DNA of 64,000 bases from Dyella sp. A6. Its GTDB lineage: Bacteria > Pseudomonadota > Gammaproteobacteria > Xanthomonadales > Rhodanobacteraceae. Below the pieces are notes generated by a model. That model had not been told where the DNA came from. It ran no database searches and saw only the letters and a program-made list of their open reading frames with translations. Location: contig NZ_CP132911.1 in assembly GCF_036320485.1 (NCBI RefSeq), positions 3,472,001-3,536,000 on the forward strand. Reading direction: 5' to 3'. The position numbers were made by a program, and so were the translations under genes. Within the stretch, counting starts at the first letter, position 1; every line of letters begins with the position of its first letter. Of the stretch, positions 12,131-20,386 are shown one piece after another.

Positions 12131-12298
12131 ATGGCTAAGGGTGCAAACGACAAGATCCGCCTGATTTCTTCGGCCGGTACCGGCCACTTCTACACGACGC
12201 AGAAGAACAAGAAGAACACGCCGGACAAATTCGAGTTCAAGAAGTACGATCCGGTCGTGCGCAAGCACGTGATCTACAAGGAAGGCAAGATCAAGTAA
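12131..12298 (+). CDS. rpmG: 50S ribosomal protein L33
   Basis: Ribosomal protein L33 (55 residues). It begins [20 protein letters not shown] and continues with [24 protein letters not shown] and the usual EGKIK tail. It has no cysteine pairs, so it is the zinc-independent (C-minus) form. A GGAG sequence precedes the start. Confidence 0.97.
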   Translation: MAKGANDKIRLISSAGTGHFYTTQKNKKNTPDKFEFKKYDPVVRKHVIYKEGKIK

Positions 12299-12317
12299 TC
12301 GATCGCCGCCTCGCAAG

Positions 12318-12345
12318 AAAGCCCGCCTCCATGGCGGGCTTTTTT
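12318..12345 (+). terminator. Intrinsic terminator of rpmB-rpmG
   Basis: GCCCGCC (12321-12327) pairs with GGCGGGC (12333-12339) around a 5-nt loop, is preceded by AAA and followed by a run of six T. This is a canonical Rho-independent terminator 20 nt after the rpmG stop. Confidence 0.9.
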
Positions 12346-12430
12346 GTGGCTGGTGCACCGTGACGCCGGAACCACGTTCCTGGTGGTAGCTTGCCGCTGA
12401 CGGCAAACGTGCAGACTGCAGGAGAACGCG

Positions 12431-12955
12431 ATGAAAAGCCGGTTTGTGATGATCGCCCCATTGCTTGCGGCCCTCGTCCTGGGCGGCACCGCCATGGCTG
12501 CAACGACGACAACGCCGAATACGGTCAGCGTGACCTACGACCATCCGGAAAATTTCTCGGAGGCGATCAAGGAGCGCAGCTTTGCCCCGTCGCGCGAGAG
12601 CGACACATACCTGAAGACGCTGCGTGTCTACATGGAAAAGCGGGCGGCACGGATACTGCCGCCCGGCGAACGCCTGGACATCGTGGTGACCGACATCGAC
12701 CTCGCCGGCTCGTTCGAGCCGTGGCACGGCATACGGATGCAGGACGTGCGCATCATCCGGAGCATCTACCCGCCGCGGATCGACCTACACTTCCGCCTGC
12801 TCGGCGCGGACGGCAAGGTGCTCCGCGAAGGCACCCGCAAGCTGCGCGATCCGGGCTTCCTCGACAGCGGCATCACGACCATGCAGAACACGCCGCTGAT
12901 CTACGAAAAGGTCATGATCGACCGCTGGTTGCGCAAGGGACCCGACAAGCTGTGA
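12431..12955 (+). CDS. DUF3016 family exported protein
   Basis: A 174-residue protein with an N-terminal signal peptide (MKSRFVMIAPLLAALVLGGTAMA-A). The remainder matches my recollection of DUF3016 proteins: a conserved VTYDHPENFSE-like opening, ...RLDIVVTDIDLAGSFEPW in the middle, and KLRDPGFLDS near the end. Its function is unknown; it is expected to be periplasmic. It stands alone between two terminators. Confidence 0.75.
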   Translation: MKSRFVMIAPLLAALVLGGTAMAATTTTPNTVSVTYDHPENFSEAIKERSFAPSRESDTYLKTLRVYMEKRAARILPPGERLDIVVTDIDLAGSFEPWHGIRMQDVRIIRSIYPPRIDLHFRLLGADGKVLREGTRKLRDPGFLDSGITTMQNTPLIYEKVMIDRWLRKGPDKL

Positions 12956-12978
12956 GCCGCAGGTTTTAGAACGGCATG

Positions 12979-13022
12979 CGCACACGAAAAAGCCCGCCTT
13001 TCGGCGGGCTTTTTCGTGTGCG
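12979..13022. terminator. Bidirectional terminator, perfect 20-bp stem
   Basis: Arms 12979-12998 and 13003-13022 are perfectly complementary around a TTTC loop. Each arm contains GAAAAAGCCCGCC or its complement, so T-runs appear on both strands. It sits between the convergent DUF3016 and desaturase genes and should terminate both. Confidence 0.9.
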
Positions 13023-13041
13023 ACCGGAAAGCTGTGCGCAA

Positions 13042-14235
13042 TCAGGCGCTGGCGAGCTTGTAGCCCTTGAGTCGCACGGCGAAGTCCTGCAGCACGCGAA
13101 TGCCGCTTTCCTCGGCCTCGCGAATCCACTGCTGCAGACCCTTAAGCGACTGCTCGGCGCCACGCTGCTCCATCAGCGCTGCCAGGCGCGTACGGAACTC
13201 GCACACCGTCTTCAGGGTGGGACGCTTGGCCAGCACGGCCTGCAGGCGCGCACTGCCCTCGCTGTCCAGCCAGCGGCCGCCATCGGCCATCGCGCGGCGC
13301 AGTCGACGCGGCACAGCCTTCAGGTTGTCGCCGGCATGGGTCGCCTCTTCGCGCAGGGTCGGCACGATCACGCCACGATAGAAATCGGTCATCGCCTGGA
13401 AGCGATGGGTCAGCACGGCCTTCAGCGTGTCCGCGTCGGGCAGGTGCACGTTGGGACGCACGTCCAGCGTGGGCGCCACGCGCAGCACCTTGGCCAGACC
13501 CACGGACTGCAGCATGCGGATCGCCACCCAGCCGATGTCGAACTCCCACTTGCGCAGGGCGAACTTGGCCGAGCTGGGGAAGGCGTGATGGTTGTTGTGC
13601 AGCTCTTCGCCACCGATCCAGAAGCCCCACGGCACGAGGTTCGTGGCGGTGTCGGAGCTCTCGAAATTACGATAGCCCCACCAGTGACCCAGGCCATTGA
13701 CGAAGCCCGCGGCCCAGAACGGGATCCAGGCCATCTGCACCGCCCATATCGCCGCGCCGATCACGCCGAACAGCGCCACGTTGACGATCAGCATCAGCGA
13801 GATGCCCCAGTACGGGCGACGGCCATAGACATGGCGCTCGATCCAGTCGTCGGGGGTGCCGCGACCGTACTTCTCCATGTCGTCCGGGTTGAGCGTGGCT
13901 TCGCGATACAGCGAGACGCCATCCCAGAACACCTTCTTGATGCCGTGGATCTGCGGGCTGTGCGGATCTTCCTCGGTCTCCACCTTGGCATGGTGCTTGC
14001 GATGCACGGCAACCCACTCCTTGGTGACCATGCCCGTGGTGAGCCAGCCCCAGAAGCGGAAGAAATGCGAGGGAATCGCGTGCAGGTCGACGCCACGATG
14101 GGTCTGGCAACGGTGCAGGTACAAGGTCACCGTGAAGATGGTCAGCTGGGTGACCACCAGCACGTAGACCAGCAGACCGACCCAGCTTGCGTGAACCACG
14201 CCGTGGGCAAGGAAGTTCAGAACGGCATCAAACAT
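13042..14235 (-). CDS. Acyl-CoA/acyl-lipid delta-9-type fatty acid desaturase
   Basis: A membrane-bound di-iron fatty-acid desaturase of 397 residues, introducing a double bond into acyl chains. The three histidine boxes are HRCQTH (about 41-46), HRKHH (about 78-82) and HNNHH in the C-terminal half. Two hydrophobic hairpins flank them, and a C-terminal extension of about 120 residues follows. No linked cytochrome b5 or ferredoxin domain is visible, so a separate electron donor is needed. An inverted repeat lies 44 nt upstream (14279-14302) and could bind a lipid-responsive regulator. Confidence 0.92.
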   Translation of the reverse strand: MFDAVLNFLAHGVVHASWVGLLVYVLVVTQLTIFTVTLYLHRCQTHRGVDLHAIPSHFFRFWGWLTTGMVTKEWVAVHRKHHAKVETEEDPHSPQIHGIKKVFWDGVSLYREATLNPDDMEKYGRGTPDDWIERHVYGRRPYWGISLMLIVNVALFGVIGAAIWAVQMAWIPFWAAGFVNGLGHWWGYRNFESSDTATNLVPWGFWIGGEELHNNHHAFPSSAKFALRKWEFDIGWVAIRMLQSVGLAKVLRVAPTLDVRPNVHLPDADTLKAVLTHRFQAMTDFYRGVIVPTLREEATHAGDNLKAVPRRLRRAMADGGRWLDSEGSARLQAVLAKRPTLKTVCEFRTRLAALMEQRGAEQSLKGLQQWIREAEESGIRVLQDFAVRLKGYKLASA

Positions 14236-14278
14236 CGGTAAGGCACTCGAGGGGTTTAAAGGCAGTCTAGATGAGGGA

Positions 14279-14302
14279 TTTCCGTACCCGCCAGCACGGA
14301 AA
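14279..14302. promoter_or_regulatory. Inverted repeat upstream of the desaturase
   Basis: TTTCCGT (14279-14285) and ACGGAAA (14296-14302) form a perfect 7-bp inverted repeat with a 10-nt spacer. It lies between the divergent desaturase and ABC-transporter genes. The arm-to-arm period of 17 nt suits a dimeric helix-turn-helix repressor. No regulator can be assigned. Confidence 0.4.
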
Positions 14303-14403
14303 ACCCTTTAATCCTAGGTCACTTGCACTTGCGCTTTCGTTAAATGAAGGAAGCGTGACCGTTGACGGTTGTTAAACAATGGGGGCGCCGTGACAATCAG
14401 GCA

Positions 14404-15156
14404 ATGATCGCGCCAACTGCCGCTTCATCCCCCGTACTGCAACTGGACCACCTGTCACGACGCCGCGCCGGGCGCCCGGCCGTGCGTGATCTCGACCTTG
14501 AGCTGTCGCGCGGCCAGGTGCTTGGCCTGCTTGGCGTCAACGGCGCCGGCAAGTCCACCACCCTGGCCATGGTGGCCGGCGCATTGCGGCCGGACAGCGG
14601 TTCGATCCGGTTGCTGGGCGAGGACTTTGTGGAACACCCCGAGCTGGCTCGCCAGCACATCGGCTGGCTGCCCGAACGTGCCCCGCTGTGGCCGGAACTG
14701 ACCGTGGCGGAACATCTTGCCGCACATGGCCGCCTGCGCGGCCTGCATGGCGCCACGCTCCACCAGTCCCGGCAACGCATCGTGGAACGGCTGGAACTAC
14801 AGCCGCTCCTGCGCCGTCTCGCCGGTGCACTGTCGCAAGGCCAGCGCCAGCGCCTGGGACTGGCCTGCGCCCTGCTGCACGAACCGGCGCTGCTGGTACT
14901 GGACGAACCGGCCAACGCGCTCGACCCCGTACAGTCGGCGAGCCTGCGCAGCCTGATCCGCGAACAGGCGGCCGCGGGCACCGCGGTGATCCTGTCGACC
15001 CACCTGCTCACCGAAGTGACGGCCGTATGCGACCGCGTGGCGATCCTGCACGAGGGCACGCTGCGTCATCATGCTGCAGTGGACGACCACGACCACGGAG
15101 CACTGGAACGGCGCTTCTTCGAGATCGCGATGGCCGGTGAGGTGCGCGCCGCATGA
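14404..15156 (+). CDS. ABC transporter ATP-binding protein (ABC-2 / GldA-like)
   Basis: ATPase subunit (250 residues) of an ABC-2-type exporter. Walker A is GVNGAGKSTT, the signature is LSQGQRQR, Walker B is LLVLDEPANALDP, and the switch histidine is in LSTHLL. The ATG at 14404 is preferred; an in-frame TTG at 14362 exists but is less likely. The gene overlaps the permease gene by 4 nt (ATGA). Together with the GldG-like and DUF4340-like proteins downstream, it resembles the GldA/F/G-type complexes first known from gliding Bacteroidetes but widespread elsewhere. Confidence 0.9.
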   Translation: MIAPTAASSPVLQLDHLSRRRAGRPAVRDLDLELSRGQVLGLLGVNGAGKSTTLAMVAGALRPDSGSIRLLGEDFVEHPELARQHIGWLPERAPLWPELTVAEHLAAHGRLRGLHGATLHQSRQRIVERLELQPLLRRLAGALSQGQRQRLGLACALLHEPALLVLDEPANALDPVQSASLRSLIREQAAAGTAVILSTHLLTEVTAVCDRVAILHEGTLRHHAAVDDHDHGALERRFFEIAMAGEVRAA

Positions 15157-15938
15157 GCATGTCAGCCGTGATGCGCCTGGAACTCCGTCGCCTGTTCGTG
15201 CGCCCGCTCGGCTGGGTGCTCGCAGCCCTGACCCTGGCCGAACTCGGCTGGCGCTTCGTACTGCTGCTGGGCAATTTCCTGGCGATGCAGGTCCGCCTGG
15301 CGGCGCTGCCCAGCGGCCCGGGCTTCACCGACATGGCCGCCGTGCCGCTGCTCAGCAGCCTGCTCACCGGCGGCTTCATTCCGTTCGGGCTAACCGAGCT
15401 GGCGCTGATCGTGGTGCCGCTGCTGGCCATGTCCAGCCTGGCCGGCGAACGCAGCAACGGCACGCTGCCGCTGCTGTTCGGCGCGGGCCAGTCGGCCCGT
15501 GCCATCGTGCTGGGCAAGTACGCCGCGCTGATGGTCTGGCTGCTGCTGTGGCTGGCACTCACGCTGCTCATGCCGCTGTCGCTGGCCCACGCCACTCATC
15601 TCGACTGGGGCAAGCTGGCGGCCGCCACGCTGGGCATGGTGCTGCTGCTGGCGGCACTGGCCGCGATCGGCATGGCCTGCTCGGCATTCGCTTCGCACCC
15701 GGCCATTGCCGCCACCGCCGCGATCCTGCTGACGTTGGCGCTGTGCTCGATCCAGCTCGGCGCGCAGACCGCCGGCGTCAACAATGGCGTAATCAACTGG
15801 CTGGCGCTGCCCACTCATCTGGAACCCCTGCTGCGTGGACTGGTATCGACCAGCGATATCCTCTGGTTCGTGTTGCTGACCCTGGTGTCGCTGGCGCTCG
15901 CGATCCGTCGCGTCGCCACCGAGAAGGAGCGCGACTGA
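15153..15938 (+). CDS. ABC-2 type permease (GldF-like)
   Basis: A 261-residue integral membrane permease with about six hydrophobic segments, the partner of the upstream ATPase. The motif SSLAGERSNGTLPLLFGAGQSARAIVLGKY is the ABC-2 pattern seen in NosY/GldF proteins (E-R-x-x-G-T-L...P). Start and stop overlap both neighbours by ATGA-type junctions (15153 and 15938), indicating translational coupling in a four-gene operon. Confidence 0.88.
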   Translation: MSMSAVMRLELRRLFVRPLGWVLAALTLAELGWRFVLLLGNFLAMQVRLAALPSGPGFTDMAAVPLLSSLLTGGFIPFGLTELALIVVPLLAMSSLAGERSNGTLPLLFGAGQSARAIVLGKYAALMVWLLLWLALTLLMPLSLAHATHLDWGKLAAATLGMVLLLAALAAIGMACSAFASHPAIAATAAILLTLALCSIQLGAQTAGVNNGVINWLALPTHLEPLLRGLVSTSDILWFVLLTLVSLALAIRRVATEKERD

Positions 15939-17293
15939 TGCTTCGCCGCGACCTGTTCCGACGCCTGGACGGCTGGCTGTTCGCCCTGTTGCTGCTTGTT
16001 GGCGCGGGCGCACTGGGATTTCTGGGCACGCAGTTCAGCCATACCGCCGACTGGACCGCGGGCGCCCGCGCCAGCCTGACACCGCAGAGCCGGGCCATCC
16101 TGCGCAAGCTGCATGGCCCGGTGCGCATCGTCAGCTACGCCAACCCGCAGGGCAGCCTGCGCCAGACCATCGCCGACTTCATCCAGCGCTACCAGCAGGT
16201 GAAGCCCGACCTCACGCTGCGCTTCGTCGATCCGGAAAAGGACCCGGCCAGGATGCGCCAGCTCGGCATCACCGTGAACGGCGAACTGGTCGTCCATTAC
16301 GGCAAGCGCGAGCAGCGGCTGGATGAACTGTCCGAAGACAGCCTCACCAACGCGCTGGAGCGTCTGGCCCGCGGTGGCGACCGGCTGGTGGCCTTCGTCA
16401 CCGGCGACGGCGAACGGCTGGCCGACGGCAAGGCCAATGCCGACCTCGGCACGTTCATGGGCCAGCTGGAACAGAGCGGCCTGCGTGCCGTGCCGCTGAA
16501 TTTCTCGCAGGTCACCGCCGTACCGCAGGGTACCGACCTGGTGGTACTGGCCAGCCCGGCACAGGCGCTGCCCGCGGGTGAGATGAAGGCGCTGACCGAC
16601 TACCTCGCCGAAGGCGGCAACCTGCTGTGGCTGACCGACCCCGGCAACCCGGTAGCGCAACCGCTGACGCATGCCCTGGGCCTGCGCGTGCTGCCCGGCA
16701 TGCTGGTGGACGGCGCCGGCGCCGCGCTCGGCCTGAAGGACCCGCGCATGGTCGCGGTCGGCACCTACCCGCCGCAGACGATCACCCATGGTTTCGCGCT
16801 GGCCACGCTGTTCCCGGAGGTCTCGGCGCTGGCCGAGGCGAACGACAGCCAGTGGAAGATCCAGCCGATCCTGCGCTCCAGCGTGCAGAGCTGGACCGAG
16901 CTGAAGCCGATCGACAACACGCAACCGTCGACCATCCGCTACGACGCGTCCAGCGGTGACCTGAAGGGCCCGCTGGATTTCGGCTTCGCCCTGTCCCGCC
17001 TGTCCGCCAACCCGGACAAGACCCAGCAGCGCGTGGTGGTGATCGGCGATGGCGATTTCCTCTCCAACAGCTTCCTCGGCAACGGCGGCAACCGCGCCCT
17101 GGGCGAACGCATCTTCGACTGGCTGCTCGGCGACGACGTGCTGGTGGACCTGCCGCCACGTGGCGCACCGGACCGTGTGCTGCACCTGTCGCAGGGCGGC
17201 CTCGACGCACTGAGCCTGGGTTTCATCGCCGGTCTGCCGCTGCTGCTGCTGATCGTCGGCAGCCTGATCGCCTGGCGCCGTCGCCGCGCATGA
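15938..17293 (+). CDS. GldG-family ABC transporter accessory protein
   Basis: A 451-residue protein with an N-terminal transmembrane helix (residues about 10-30), a large extracytoplasmic domain and a C-terminal helix ending in RRRRA. TADWTAGARASLTPQSRAIL near the start, VVLASPAQALPAGEMKALTDYLAEGGNLLWLTDP in the middle and VVVIGDGDFLSN late are hallmarks of the GldG / ABC-type uncharacterised transport family. The ATG overlaps the previous stop (TGATG), and the stop overlaps the next start (ATGA). Its role is unknown; an assembly or substrate-handling part of the exporter is inferred. Confidence 0.85.
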   Translation: MLRRDLFRRLDGWLFALLLLVGAGALGFLGTQFSHTADWTAGARASLTPQSRAILRKLHGPVRIVSYANPQGSLRQTIADFIQRYQQVKPDLTLRFVDPEKDPARMRQLGITVNGELVVHYGKREQRLDELSEDSLTNALERLARGGDRLVAFVTGDGERLADGKANADLGTFMGQLEQSGLRAVPLNFSQVTAVPQGTDLVVLASPAQALPAGEMKALTDYLAEGGNLLWLTDPGNPVAQPLTHALGLRVLPGMLVDGAGAALGLKDPRMVAVGTYPPQTITHGFALATLFPEVSALAEANDSQWKIQPILRSSVQSWTELKPIDNTQPSTIRYDASSGDLKGPLDFGFALSRLSANPDKTQQRVVVIGDGDFLSNSFLGNGGNRALGERIFDWLLGDDVLVDLPPRGAPDRVLHLSQGGLDALSLGFIAGLPLLLLIVGSLIAWRRRRA

Positions 17294-17784
17294 AGCGCGC
17301 CGCCCGCCAACGGCTTGGACTGCTGCTCGGGGCTGGTGTGCTGCTGGCACTCGCGCTGTGGCAATGGCAGCGTGACCGCGCCGAGGCACCGGGCACCCTG
17401 CTTTCGCTCGATCCGTCCCAGGTCACCCGGATCGAGCTGAAGGTTGGCACGGCGGCGCCGAAGCACTACAGCCACCACGACGGCCACTGGTGGCTCGAGC
17501 ATGACGGCACCGCCACGCGGGCAGACGATGCGCGCGTCACCGCACTCGCCGCCATTGCCGCGGCGCCGGTGGAGCATTGGCGCAAGGCCAGCGATTTCGA
17601 CCTGGCCAGGATCGGCCTCGCACCGCCTGGCACCATCCTGACGCTGGATGGCCGAACGCTGCGCTTCGGCGCCAGTGCGGCGATCGGCTACCGCTGCTAC
17701 GTGCAGGTCGGCACGCGGATCGCGCTGATCTCCCTGCGCTACATGCCGCAGCCACCGCAGGATCCGACGCTCGACCTGCATTGA
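17290..17784 (+). CDS. DUF4340-like membrane-anchored protein
   Basis: A 164-residue protein with one N-terminal transmembrane helix (GLLLGAGVLLALALW) and a short periplasmic domain. The pattern VTRIELKVGT...GHWWLEHDGTATRADDARVTALAAIAAAP resembles DUF4340 proteins, which commonly close Gld-type ABC operons, although this copy is shorter than usual. It overlaps the GldG-like gene by 4 nt. Confidence 0.7.
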   Translation: MKRAARQRLGLLLGAGVLLALALWQWQRDRAEAPGTLLSLDPSQVTRIELKVGTAAPKHYSHHDGHWWLEHDGTATRADDARVTALAAIAAAPVEHWRKASDFDLARIGLAPPGTILTLDGRTLRFGASAAIGYRCYVQVGTRIALISLRYMPQPPQDPTLDLH

Positions 17785-17799
17785 CCCCCCTGCTGCGGC

Positions 17800-17805
17800 G
17801 ATAAT
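17800..17805 (+). promoter_or_regulatory. -10-like box of mutM, spacing implies a leaderless transcript
   Basis: GATAAT ends 6 nt before the GTG start of mutM, placing the expected transcription start on the first base of the start codon. No Shine-Dalgarno sequence is present. No good -35 hexamer is seen at 16-18 nt. Confidence 0.45.
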
Positions 17806-17811
17806 CGTCCC

Positions 17812-18639
17812 GTGCCCGAACTTCCCGAAGTCGAAACCACCCGCCGCGGCATCGCGCCGCACCTGATCGGCCGACGCGTCACCGCGGTGACCCTGCGCCG
17901 CGGCGATCTGCGCTGGCCGATCCCGCGCGAAATCGCCGACATCCTGCCCGGCCAGCGCATCGATGCGGTGGAACGCCGGGCGAAATACCTGCTGCTGCAC
18001 ACCGTCGCGGGCAGCGCGCTGCTGCACCTGGGCATGAGCGGCATGTTGCGCGTGCTGCCGCCCGACGCCCCCGTCGGCAAGCACGACCATGTCGACATCG
18101 CACTGGAACGGACGGCCAGCGAAGGGCCGCGGGTGCTGCGCTTCACCGACCCGCGCCGCTTCGGCTGCCTGCTGTGGCAGCCGCCTGGCGCGACGCACGC
18201 ACTGCTCGCCGGCCTGGGGCCCGAACCGCTGACCGATGCCTTCGACGGCGACCTGCTGTGGCATCTGTCACACGGGCGCAGTGCCGCGGTGAAGCTGTTC
18301 CTGATGGACAACGCCGTGGTGGTGGGCGTGGGCAACATCTACGCCAGCGAAGCCCTGTTCGCTGCCGGCATCGATCCCCGCCGCCCGGCCGGCAAGGTGT
18401 CGCGCGTGCGCTACGCGCGGCTGGCCGCCGAGGTGAAGCGCATCCTCGCCTGGGCCATCGAGCGTGGCGGCACCACCCTGCGCGATTTCCTGAACCCGGA
18501 CGGCGCGCCGGGTTACTTCTTCCGCGAACTGATGGTCTACGGCCGCGCCGGCGAGCCCTGTCGCACCTGCGGCACGCCCATCCGCCAGGTCGTGCTGGGG
18601 CAACGCTCCACCTTCTGGTGCCCCCGCTGCCAGCGCTGA
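17812..18639 (+). CDS. mutM: Formamidopyrimidine-DNA glycosylase MutM (Fpg)
   Basis: Base-excision-repair glycosylase/AP lyase that removes 8-oxoguanine and formamidopyrimidines. After a GTG start the protein begins [13 protein letters not shown], giving the catalytic N-terminal proline and Glu. K59-type lysine lies in ERRAKYLLL, the DNA-binding segment [14 protein letters not shown] is present, and the C-terminal zinc finger is CRTCGTPI...WCPRCQR. The full length is 275 residues. It follows the ABC operon by 27 nt with what looks like its own -10 box. Confidence 0.97.
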   Translation: MPELPEVETTRRGIAPHLIGRRVTAVTLRRGDLRWPIPREIADILPGQRIDAVERRAKYLLLHTVAGSALLHLGMSGMLRVLPPDAPVGKHDHVDIALERTASEGPRVLRFTDPRRFGCLLWQPPGATHALLAGLGPEPLTDAFDGDLLWHLSHGRSAAVKLFLMDNAVVVGVGNIYASEALFAAGIDPRRPAGKVSRVRYARLAAEVKRILAWAIERGGTTLRDFLNPDGAPGYFFRELMVYGRAGEPCRTCGTPIRQVVLGQRSTFWCPRCQR

Positions 18640-18650
18640 CGGCGCCACGT

Positions 18651-18668
18651 CGTTTCCCGGGGGAAACG
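18651..18668. repeat. Short perfect palindrome after mutM
   Basis: CGTTTCCC (18651-18658) and GGGAAACG (18661-18668) pair with a 2-nt centre. No T-run follows, so it is a poor terminator. It could be a protein-binding site upstream of the nitroreductase gene or a processing hairpin. The rest of the 248-nt gap shows nothing further that I can name. Confidence 0.4.
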
Positions 18669-18887
18669 GAGTAACCACGGATTACCGGCTACCCAAGGCG
18701 CCCGCGCTGCCTAACATGGTTGCTGTGAATCGCACGGGCCCGTGCCTGCAGCGATGTCCTTGCGACATCGCCGGACCATCGGAAGCGCGACAACCGGCAA
18801 ACCCCCTGTTTCCCGGATGCGCACATTGCGGACCGGAACCGCGCGATTCGAAGGCCGCCCCCCCCCTATTCGCCCGAGGATTTCGCC

Positions 18888-19487
18888 ATGAGCAGCACCC
18901 TTATCGAATCGCTCAAGAAACGCCGCACCCAGTACGCACTGGGCAAGACCCTTCCGCTGGACAAGGCAGCCCTGACCGGCCTGATCAAGGAAGCCATCAA
19001 GCACACGCCGTCGTCGTTCAACTCGCAGAGCTCGCGCGCGGTGATCCTGTTCGGCGACGAGAGCGTGAAGTTCTGGGAGCTGACCAAGGAGGCGCTACGC
19101 AAGATCGTGCCGGCCGAGGCCTTCGCCCCGACTGCCGCCAAGCTCGACAGCTTCGCCGCCGGTGCCGGCACCGTGCTGTTCTACGAAGACCAGGACGTGG
19201 TGCAGGACCTGCAGGAGAAGTTCGCGCTGTACGCCGACAACTTCCCGGTGTGGTCGGAGCAGGCTGGCGGCATGGCGCAGTTCGCCGTGTGGCTGGCCCT
19301 GACCGAGGCCGGCATCGGCGCCAGCCTGCAGCACTACAACCCGGTGGTGGACGACTCGGTGCGCGCTGCCTGGAATGTACCGGCATCGTGGAAGCTGCGC
19401 GCACAGATGCCGTTCGGCTCGCACGAGGGCGGTTTCGGCGACAAGGCCTTCATGGACGACGCCCAGCGCTTCATCACGGCGGGCTGA
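18888..19487 (+). CDS. Nitroreductase family protein (Frm2/HBN1-like)
   Basis: A 199-residue FMN-dependent oxidoreductase of the nitroreductase fold. KRRTQYALGK near the N-terminus (FMN phosphate contacts), IKHTPSSFNSQSSRAVIL and GIGASLQHYNP match the short 'fatty-acid-repression-mutant/YdgI' branch, which reduces nitro compounds or acts in lipid signalling and oxidative stress. GAGG stands 7 nt before the ATG. The natural substrate is unknown. Confidence 0.88.
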   Translation: MSSTLIESLKKRRTQYALGKTLPLDKAALTGLIKEAIKHTPSSFNSQSSRAVILFGDESVKFWELTKEALRKIVPAEAFAPTAAKLDSFAAGAGTVLFYEDQDVVQDLQEKFALYADNFPVWSEQAGGMAQFAVWLALTEAGIGASLQHYNPVVDDSVRAAWNVPASWKLRAQMPFGSHEGGFGDKAFMDDAQRFITAG

Positions 19488-19517
19488 TCCCGGTCGGCTA
19501 CGCCGACAGCGACACAC

Positions 19518-19550
19518 GAGAAGGGCGGCACTGCGGTGTCGCCCTTCTCG
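19518..19550. terminator. Hairpin between convergent genes (weak terminator)
   Basis: CGAGAAGGGCG (19518-19528) pairs with CGCCCTTCTCG (19540-19550). It lies between the convergent nitroreductase and unknown-protein genes. The 11-bp stem is perfect but neither side has a U-tract, so intrinsic termination is uncertain. Confidence 0.4.
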
Positions 19551-19560
19551 TTCCAGGCCA

Positions 19561-20328
19561 TCACGCCGGCCAGTCGAAGGCCACGCGGGTGTTGTTGAAC
19601 TGCGGGTCGTCCATGCCGCCACCGAGGTGCGCCACCAGGCCACCGGGCAGGCCGTCGACGTCGATCGACTGACCATCGCCAAGGCGCCCGCCCAGCGCCT
19701 GCAGCTCGGCCAGTTGCAGGCACACCGCACCGGCGCGGTCGAGCTTGGCGACGGGCACGCCGTGCAGGCTGATGTCGGGACGACCGAACTTGCGCATCCC
19801 GCGGGTATGGATCCAGCTGCGCCCAAGGCCGGTATCGTCGTCGCGCAGGATCAGCAGATGGTTGCGGATCGGTGCGCCGCCTTTCACCAGGTAACGGCTC
19901 CGCCATTCCTCGGCATCGAACAGGGTGAGAATCTGCGGGTCGAGAATCGCCACGCCGCCGATATCGAGCAGGCCGGCCAGCACACCCAGCGTGTCGCGCA
20001 GGTAGCCGGTGTCGCCCTGGTCTGCCAGGGTCCCGCGCACGACCAGCACTTCGGGCGCGTCCACGGCCTGTCTGTAGGCCTCGGGCGCATCATCCTTGAA
20101 CATGCGTCCAAGCTCACCCTTGAGCGGATAGCCTTCCCACTGGCGCAGCGCCGCGTGGTGATGGCTGGTCAGTTCCACGCCGGCCGGCAGCCCGGCACTG
20201 CCGTAGGCGTCCGAGGGCACACGCACCGTCTCGAATTTTCCGAACACGTAGAACTGCAGGACGATCTGCTCGTCACTGGCCTGCCAATGCGGGCGCTGCC
20301 AGGCGGTAAGAGGGGTCCGGGTACTCAT
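19561..20328 (-). CDS. Conserved protein of unknown function beside tdk
   Basis: A 255-residue soluble protein with no signal peptide or membrane helix. I do not recognise it with confidence. Visible are an N-terminal Trp/Gln-rich stretch, a central hydrophobic LLDIGGVAILDPQ, and a late SWIHTRGMRKFGRPDISLHGV segment recalling stress-related DUF families with an H-T-x-G-M-x-x-F-G motif. The start at 20328 has AAGGAA upstream. It is 58 nt downstream of tdk and probably co-transcribed with it. Confidence 0.6.
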   Translation of the reverse strand: MSTRTPLTAWQRPHWQASDEQIVLQFYVFGKFETVRVPSDAYGSAGLPAGVELTSHHHAALRQWEGYPLKGELGRMFKDDAPEAYRQAVDAPEVLVVRGTLADQGDTGYLRDTLGVLAGLLDIGGVAILDPQILTLFDAEEWRSRYLVKGGAPIRNHLLILRDDDTGLGRSWIHTRGMRKFGRPDISLHGVPVAKLDRAGAVCLQLAELQALGGRLGDGQSIDVDGLPGGLVAHLGGGMDDPQFNNTRVAFDWPA

Positions 20329-20386
20329 GGGGATACGTTCCTTGGTTGAAGAATGCCGCCGTGGCAGGGGCCCTGGCAGCTTGCGC

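Noticed and set aside
15071..15937. Apparent 740-residue plus-strand protein beginning at 15071 and including the GldG-like protein.
   Set aside because: The first ~289 residues are an out-of-frame reading of the permease gene. The GldG-like protein begins at its own ATG at 15938, with overlap typical of the operon.
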